64,000 nt of DNA. Origin: Pseudomonas fluorescens. Its GTDB lineage: Bacteria > Pseudomonadota > Gammaproteobacteria > Pseudomonadales > Pseudomonadaceae. Below are positions 60,936 to 64,000 of the stretch, one piece after another (the stretch's first letter is position 1; the number at the start of each line of letters is the position of its first letter). The translations under genes and the position numbers were made by a program. The notes under the pieces are model-generated. The model was given only the letters and a program-made list of their open reading frames with translations. It had not been told where the DNA came from and searched no databases. The stretch spans positions 3,966,501 to 4,030,500 of the forward strand of contig NZ_CP012830.1 in the NCBI RefSeq assembly GCF_001307155.1. The letters are read 5' to 3'.

Positions 60936-62768
60936 TCAATCGATGCCGACAAACCCACCGGTCTGGTGCTGCCACAGCCGCGCATACAACCCGCCATGGG
61001 CCAACAGTTCGGCATGGCTGCCGGTTTCGGCGATGTGGCCTTTTTCCAGCACCACCAGGCGATCCATCCGCGCGATGGTCGAGAGTCGGTGAGCGATGGC
61101 AATCACGGTCTTGCCCTGCATCAGGGTTTCCAGGCTTTCCTGAATCGCCGCTTCGACTTCCGAGTCCAGCGCCGAGGTCGCTTCGTCCATGATCAGGATC
61201 GGCGCGTCCTTGAGCAGCACTCGGGCGATAGCGATCCGTTGGCGCTGGCCGCCAGAGAGTTTCACCCCACGTTCACCGACATGAGCATCGAAACCGTTGC
61301 GGCCTTCAGCATCCGATAGCAACGGGATGAACTCGTCGGCGCGGGCCTTGCGGACTGCTTCCCAGAGTTCTTCGTCGGTGGCGTCGGGTTTGCCGTAAAG
61401 CAAATTGTCACGGATCGAACGGTGCAGCAGCGAGGTGTCCTGAGTGATCATGCCGATCCGCTCGCGCAGGCTTTCCTGGGCTACGCTGGCGATGTTCTGC
61501 CCATCGACCAGGATCTGCCCGCTCTGCAGGTCGTAGAGGCGCAGCAGCAGATTGACCAGGGTCGATTTGCCAGCACCTGAAGGGCCGATCAAACCGATTT
61601 TTTCACCGGGTTTGATGATCAGGTTGAGGTCGTCGATGATTCCGCTTTTCTTGCCATAGTGAAACGTCACGTGTTCGAAACGCACTTCGCCACGGGCCAC
61701 TTCCAGGCGCGGTGCCGGTACGCGGTCGGTGACGCTGATCGGTTGGGCGATGGTTTGCAGGCCGTCCTGGACCATCCCGATGTTTTCGAAGATGCCGTTG
61801 ACCACCCACATGATCCAGCCCGACATGTTGACGATGCGGATCACCAGGCCGGTGGCCAGGGCAATGGCACCCACCGAAATCAGCGACTGGGTCCACAGCC
61901 ACAGCGCAAGGCTTGTGGTGCCGACGATCAGCAGGCCGTTCATGCTGGTGATGACCACGTCCATGCTGGTGACGACGCGGCCCGCCAGTTGGGATTTTTC
62001 GGTTTGTTCTGCGATGGCTTCGCGGGCGTATTGCTGTTCGAAGTTGGTGTGGGCGAAGAGCTTCAGCGTGGTGATGTTGGTGTAGCCGTCGACGATCCGG
62101 CCCATGAGTTTGGAGCGCGCATCGGAGGACACCACCGAGCGTTCCTTGACCCGTGGCACGAAGTAGCACAGAGCGCCGATGTAGCAAGCGATCCAGGTCA
62201 GCAGCGGGATCATCAGGCGCCAGTCGGCTTCGGCGAACAGCACCAGCGAGCTGATCGCGTAGATCAGCACATGCCATAACGCGTCGACGGCTTGCACCGC
62301 CGAGTCGCGCAGGGAGTTGCCGGTCTGCATGATCCGTTGGGCGATGCGTCCGGCGAAATCGTTCTGGAAAAAATTCAGGCTCTGTTTGAGCACGTAACTG
62401 TGGTTTTGCCAGCGAATCATGCTGGTCATGCCGGGGCTCAGGGTTTGATGCACCAGCAGGTCATGCAGGCCGACGAATATCGGCCGCAGAAAAAGTGCGA
62501 CCACCGCCATCCAGGCCAGCTCGACGCCGTGGATTTTGAAGAAGTCTACGTTTGGCGTGCCTTGGGCCAAATCGATGATTCGACTCAGGTAACTGAACAG
62601 CGCCACTTCGATCAGTGCGCCGATCAAACCGACGACCAACAGCGCGGCAAAACTCGGCCAGACCTGACGCAAATAATAGGTATAGAAGGGGAGAACCCGG
62701 CTCGGCGGAGCCGCCGTCGGGGCGTCACGGAAAATATCGATCAGTTTTTCGAAACGACGATAGAGCAT
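60936..62768 (-). CDS. ABC transporter, fused permease and ATPase
   Basis: A 610-residue MsbA/MdlB-type half-transporter. The N-terminal six-helix domain starts near FYTYYLRQVWPSFAALLVVG. The ATPase has Walker A GPSGAGKST, signature LSGGQRQRIAIARVL and Walker B ILIMDEATSALD. It should work as a homodimeric exporter in the inner membrane. Substrate unknown. Confidence 0.92.
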   Translation of the reverse strand: MLYRRFEKLIDIFRDAPTAAPPSRVLPFYTYYLRQVWPSFAALLVVGLIGALIEVALFSYLSRIIDLAQGTPNVDFFKIHGVELAWMAVVALFLRPIFVGLHDLLVHQTLSPGMTSMIRWQNHSYVLKQSLNFFQNDFAGRIAQRIMQTGNSLRDSAVQAVDALWHVLIYAISSLVLFAEADWRLMIPLLTWIACYIGALCYFVPRVKERSVVSSDARSKLMGRIVDGYTNITTLKLFAHTNFEQQYAREAIAEQTEKSQLAGRVVTSMDVVITSMNGLLIVGTTSLALWLWTQSLISVGAIALATGLVIRIVNMSGWIMWVVNGIFENIGMVQDGLQTIAQPISVTDRVPAPRLEVARGEVRFEHVTFHYGKKSGIIDDLNLIIKPGEKIGLIGPSGAGKSTLVNLLLRLYDLQSGQILVDGQNIASVAQESLRERIGMITQDTSLLHRSIRDNLLYGKPDATDEELWEAVRKARADEFIPLLSDAEGRNGFDAHVGERGVKLSGGQRQRIAIARVLLKDAPILIMDEATSALDSEVEAAIQESLETLMQGKTVIAIAHRLSTIARMDRLVVLEKGHIAETGSHAELLAHGGLYARLWQHQTGGFVGID

Positions 62769-62778
62769 CAGATAAACG

Positions 62779-62838
62779 CCCGCGTACGGGCTCTCCTTTT
62801 TTCGATGCGAGCGGCGCGGTGATACACCGCTGCCGCTC
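62779..62838. other. Hairpins between the cyclophilin and ABC genes
   Basis: GCCCG-CGTA-CGGGC followed by CTCCTTTTTT (about 62780) and a larger stem GAGCGGC ... GCCGCTC (62808-62838) lie in the 87-bp gap. They may attenuate read-through on the minus strand; the T-run is on the plus strand. Confidence 0.35.
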
Positions 62839-62855
62839 AGGACGCCTTATGCAGT

Positions 62856-63410
62856 TTAGTCGATGCGCTTGGCCGACTTGATCAGCACCGGGTCGATGGG
62901 CACATTCTGCATGCCTTGCTTGGTGGTGGTTGGCGAGTTGACGATGATGTCGACGACGTCCATGCCTTTCACGACTTTGGCGAACACTGCGTAACCAGCA
63001 TCGCGGCCCGGGTCGAGGAAGTCGTTGTCCTTGACGTTGATGAAGAACTGGCTGGTGGCCGAATCCGGATCGGAAGTACGCGCCATCGACAGGGTGCCAC
63101 GCACGTTATGCAGGCCGTTGCTGGCTTCGTTCTTGATCGGTGCATCGGTAGGCTTCTGTTGCATCGACGTCGTGAAGCCGCCGCCCTGAGCCATGAAACC
63201 CGGAATCACGCGGTGGAAAATGGTGTTGTTGTAGAAACCTTTGTCGACGTAAGCGAGAAAGTTTTTGGTGCTGATCGGCGCCTTGACCGGGTCCAGTTCG
63301 ATTTCAATCTGGCCGTTGGTCGTTTCCAGCAGCACGTGCGGTGCCGGGGCGGCCATCAGGTTGGCGGCGAACAATACTACGCCTGTGGCTAGGGCGATTT
63401 TTTTCAGCAT
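62856..63410 (-). CDS. ppiA: Periplasmic peptidyl-prolyl cis-trans isomerase (cyclophilin)
   Basis: A 184-residue cyclophilin with a signal peptide (MLKKIALATGVVLFAANLMA). The core has FHRVIPGFMAQGGGF, NVRGTLSMARTSDPDSATSQ, FFINVKDNDFLD and VFAKVVKGMDVVD, so the catalytic Arg and Phe are present. It speeds proline isomerisation in exported proteins. Same strand as the upstream hydrolase, 3 bp apart. Confidence 0.93.
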   Translation of the reverse strand: MLKKIALATGVVLFAANLMAAPAPHVLLETTNGQIEIELDPVKAPISTKNFLAYVDKGFYNNTIFHRVIPGFMAQGGGFTTSMQQKPTDAPIKNEASNGLHNVRGTLSMARTSDPDSATSQFFINVKDNDFLDPGRDAGYAVFAKVVKGMDVVDIIVNSPTTTKQGMQNVPIDPVLIKSAKRID

Positions 63411-63413
63411 GGG

Positions 63414-64000
63414 TCAGTGATCCTGAGTAGTGGTGTCGACTGCGGTTAGAAATTCAAGCAGGGTTTGGTTGAAACGGTGTGGCTGGTCCAATGGCGTTGC
63501 GTGGCGTGAATCTTCGATCACCACCAACTGCGCATCGGGCAGCAGTTTTACATAGGCTTCTTTCAGTGCCACCGGCGTGTAGTCGCGGTCGGCGCTGACG
63601 ATCAGGGTTGGACAGGTGACTTTTGCCAGTCGTTCCTGAACTCCCCAACCAACAATGGCATTGAAGCTGGCGAGATAAGCACGTTTGTCGTTTTTTGCCC
63701 AGCGCTCGGCTATTTTATGCCGCAACTCTGCCTGTTCGGGTTTGGGAAACAGCTTGCCGCCCAGGGCCGTGCCGATGGTGCGCATACTGAGGAGGTGCAT
63801 CAGGCTCCAGCGCTTGAACCACTGCCAGTAATCATCCGCCGTGCGGACTTTGACCTCGGGGGCACTGTTGACGATGCACAGGCTTTTAAGCAGCGAGGGT
63901 TGGTCCACCGCCAGCTGAAAACCGATCATCCCGCCCATGGACAACCCGACCAGATGCGCCGGGCCGAGCTTCAGGTGTTCGATCAACGCGACCAGGTCGG
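63414..64000 (-). CDS. Alpha/beta-hydrolase (C-terminal part; gene runs off the right edge)
   Basis: About 195 C-terminal residues are present. The nucleophile elbow GLSMGG is near the cut end; the acid (SADRDYTP) and the catalytic His (SRHATPLDQPH) follow at the expected spacing. No specificity can be given. It probably shares a transcript with ppiA. Confidence 0.88.
   Translation of the reverse strand, partial: DLVALIEHLKLGPAHLVGLSMGGMIGFQLAVDQPSLLKSLCIVNSAPEVKVRTADDYWQWFKRWSLMHLLSMRTIGTALGGKLFPKPEQAELRHKIAERWAKNDKRAYLASFNAIVGWGVQERLAKVTCPTLIVSADRDYTPVALKEAYVKLLPDAQLVVIEDSRHATPLDQPHRFNQTLLEFLTAVDTTTQDH

Noticed and set aside
1..64000. tRNA and rRNA genes
   Set aside because: I looked for cloverleaf-type sequence and conserved T-loop motifs in the intergenic gaps and saw none. 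A tRNAscan run would be decisive.

Overview
The window looks like a chromosomal segment of a fluorescent-group Pseudomonas. The basis is the protein set (CysK, AceK, HrpA, a FabH2-type KASIII followed by an ECF sigma factor, a Roc-like sensory locus, LpxO), the GC-rich codon use of the core genes, and several copies of the 'GTGGCGAGGGAGCTTGCTC' type REP sequence typical of that group. This is inference from reading only; no database search was run.

Layout. (1) 1-1640: a truncated MoxR-type ATPase gene and cysK. (2) 1650-3185: a REP, hairpins, and a decayed Tn7-like tnsA-tnsB pair reading away from cysK. (3) 3368-9324: a complete chaperone-usher fimbrial operon (pilin, chaperone, usher, two-domain adhesin candidate, two minor pilins). 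(4) 9450-20123: a redox and probable sulfite-handling island. It holds an IS1182-type relic, a rotted copy of the TDT-transporter promoter and 5' end, frameshifted DUF5993 and dsbB, a bd-type/CIO oxidase (cioAB plus a DUF2474 protein), a TDT transporter, a SorAB-like molybdoenzyme and diheme cytochrome c, a DsbA, an IS5 relic and a LysR regulator. (5) 20577-25313: a tightly overlapped minus-strand operon encoding a periplasmic MBL-fold protein, a small Cys-containing exported peptide (HvfA/bufferin-like RiPP precursor), an MNIO (DUF692) maturase, a DUF2063 partner and a DoxX protein. It is followed by two small exported proteins (DUF2790; PtrA-like) that fit a copper theme. (6) 25793-30869: a second complete fimbrial operon on the minus strand, whose upstream region ends in an IS3 relic that abuts a fragment of a sulfite-oxidase-like gene. 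(7) 32490-34966: LpxO-like hydroxylase and an EamA transporter. (8) 35006-47433: a third, broken fimbrial locus (N-terminally deleted usher, pilin fragment, truncated adhesin, small pilin) surrounding a four-gene Roc-like sensory operon (two hybrid kinases, an EAL response regulator, a LuxR-type response regulator). (9) 47493-64000: core genome with an EamA transporter, aceK, hrpA, fabH2-like, ECF sigma/zinc-finger pair, MFS with an NTF2-like protein, LysR, FemAB-like GNAT, ABC exporter, periplasmic cyclophilin and a partial alpha/beta hydrolase.

How the parts may connect. In P. aeruginosa the Roc (Sad) system controls chaperone-usher (cup) fimbriae. Here the Roc-like operon sits among three fimbrial loci, and an identical 14-bp sequence TTTAAGAATCGTCT (centred on the inverted repeat TAAGA-N4-TCTTA, like an RcsB-type box) occurs upstream of fimbrial operon 1, fimbrial operon 2 and the Roc operon itself. 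I found no other exact copy when scanning by eye. It is the strongest new hypothesis in the window: a candidate operator for the RocA-like regulator. Second are the MNIO/RiPP operon with a translationally coupled MBL-fold enzyme, the LysR-type box duplicated with the TDT 5' region, and the Tn7-like relic whose geometry suggests cysK as an attachment gene.
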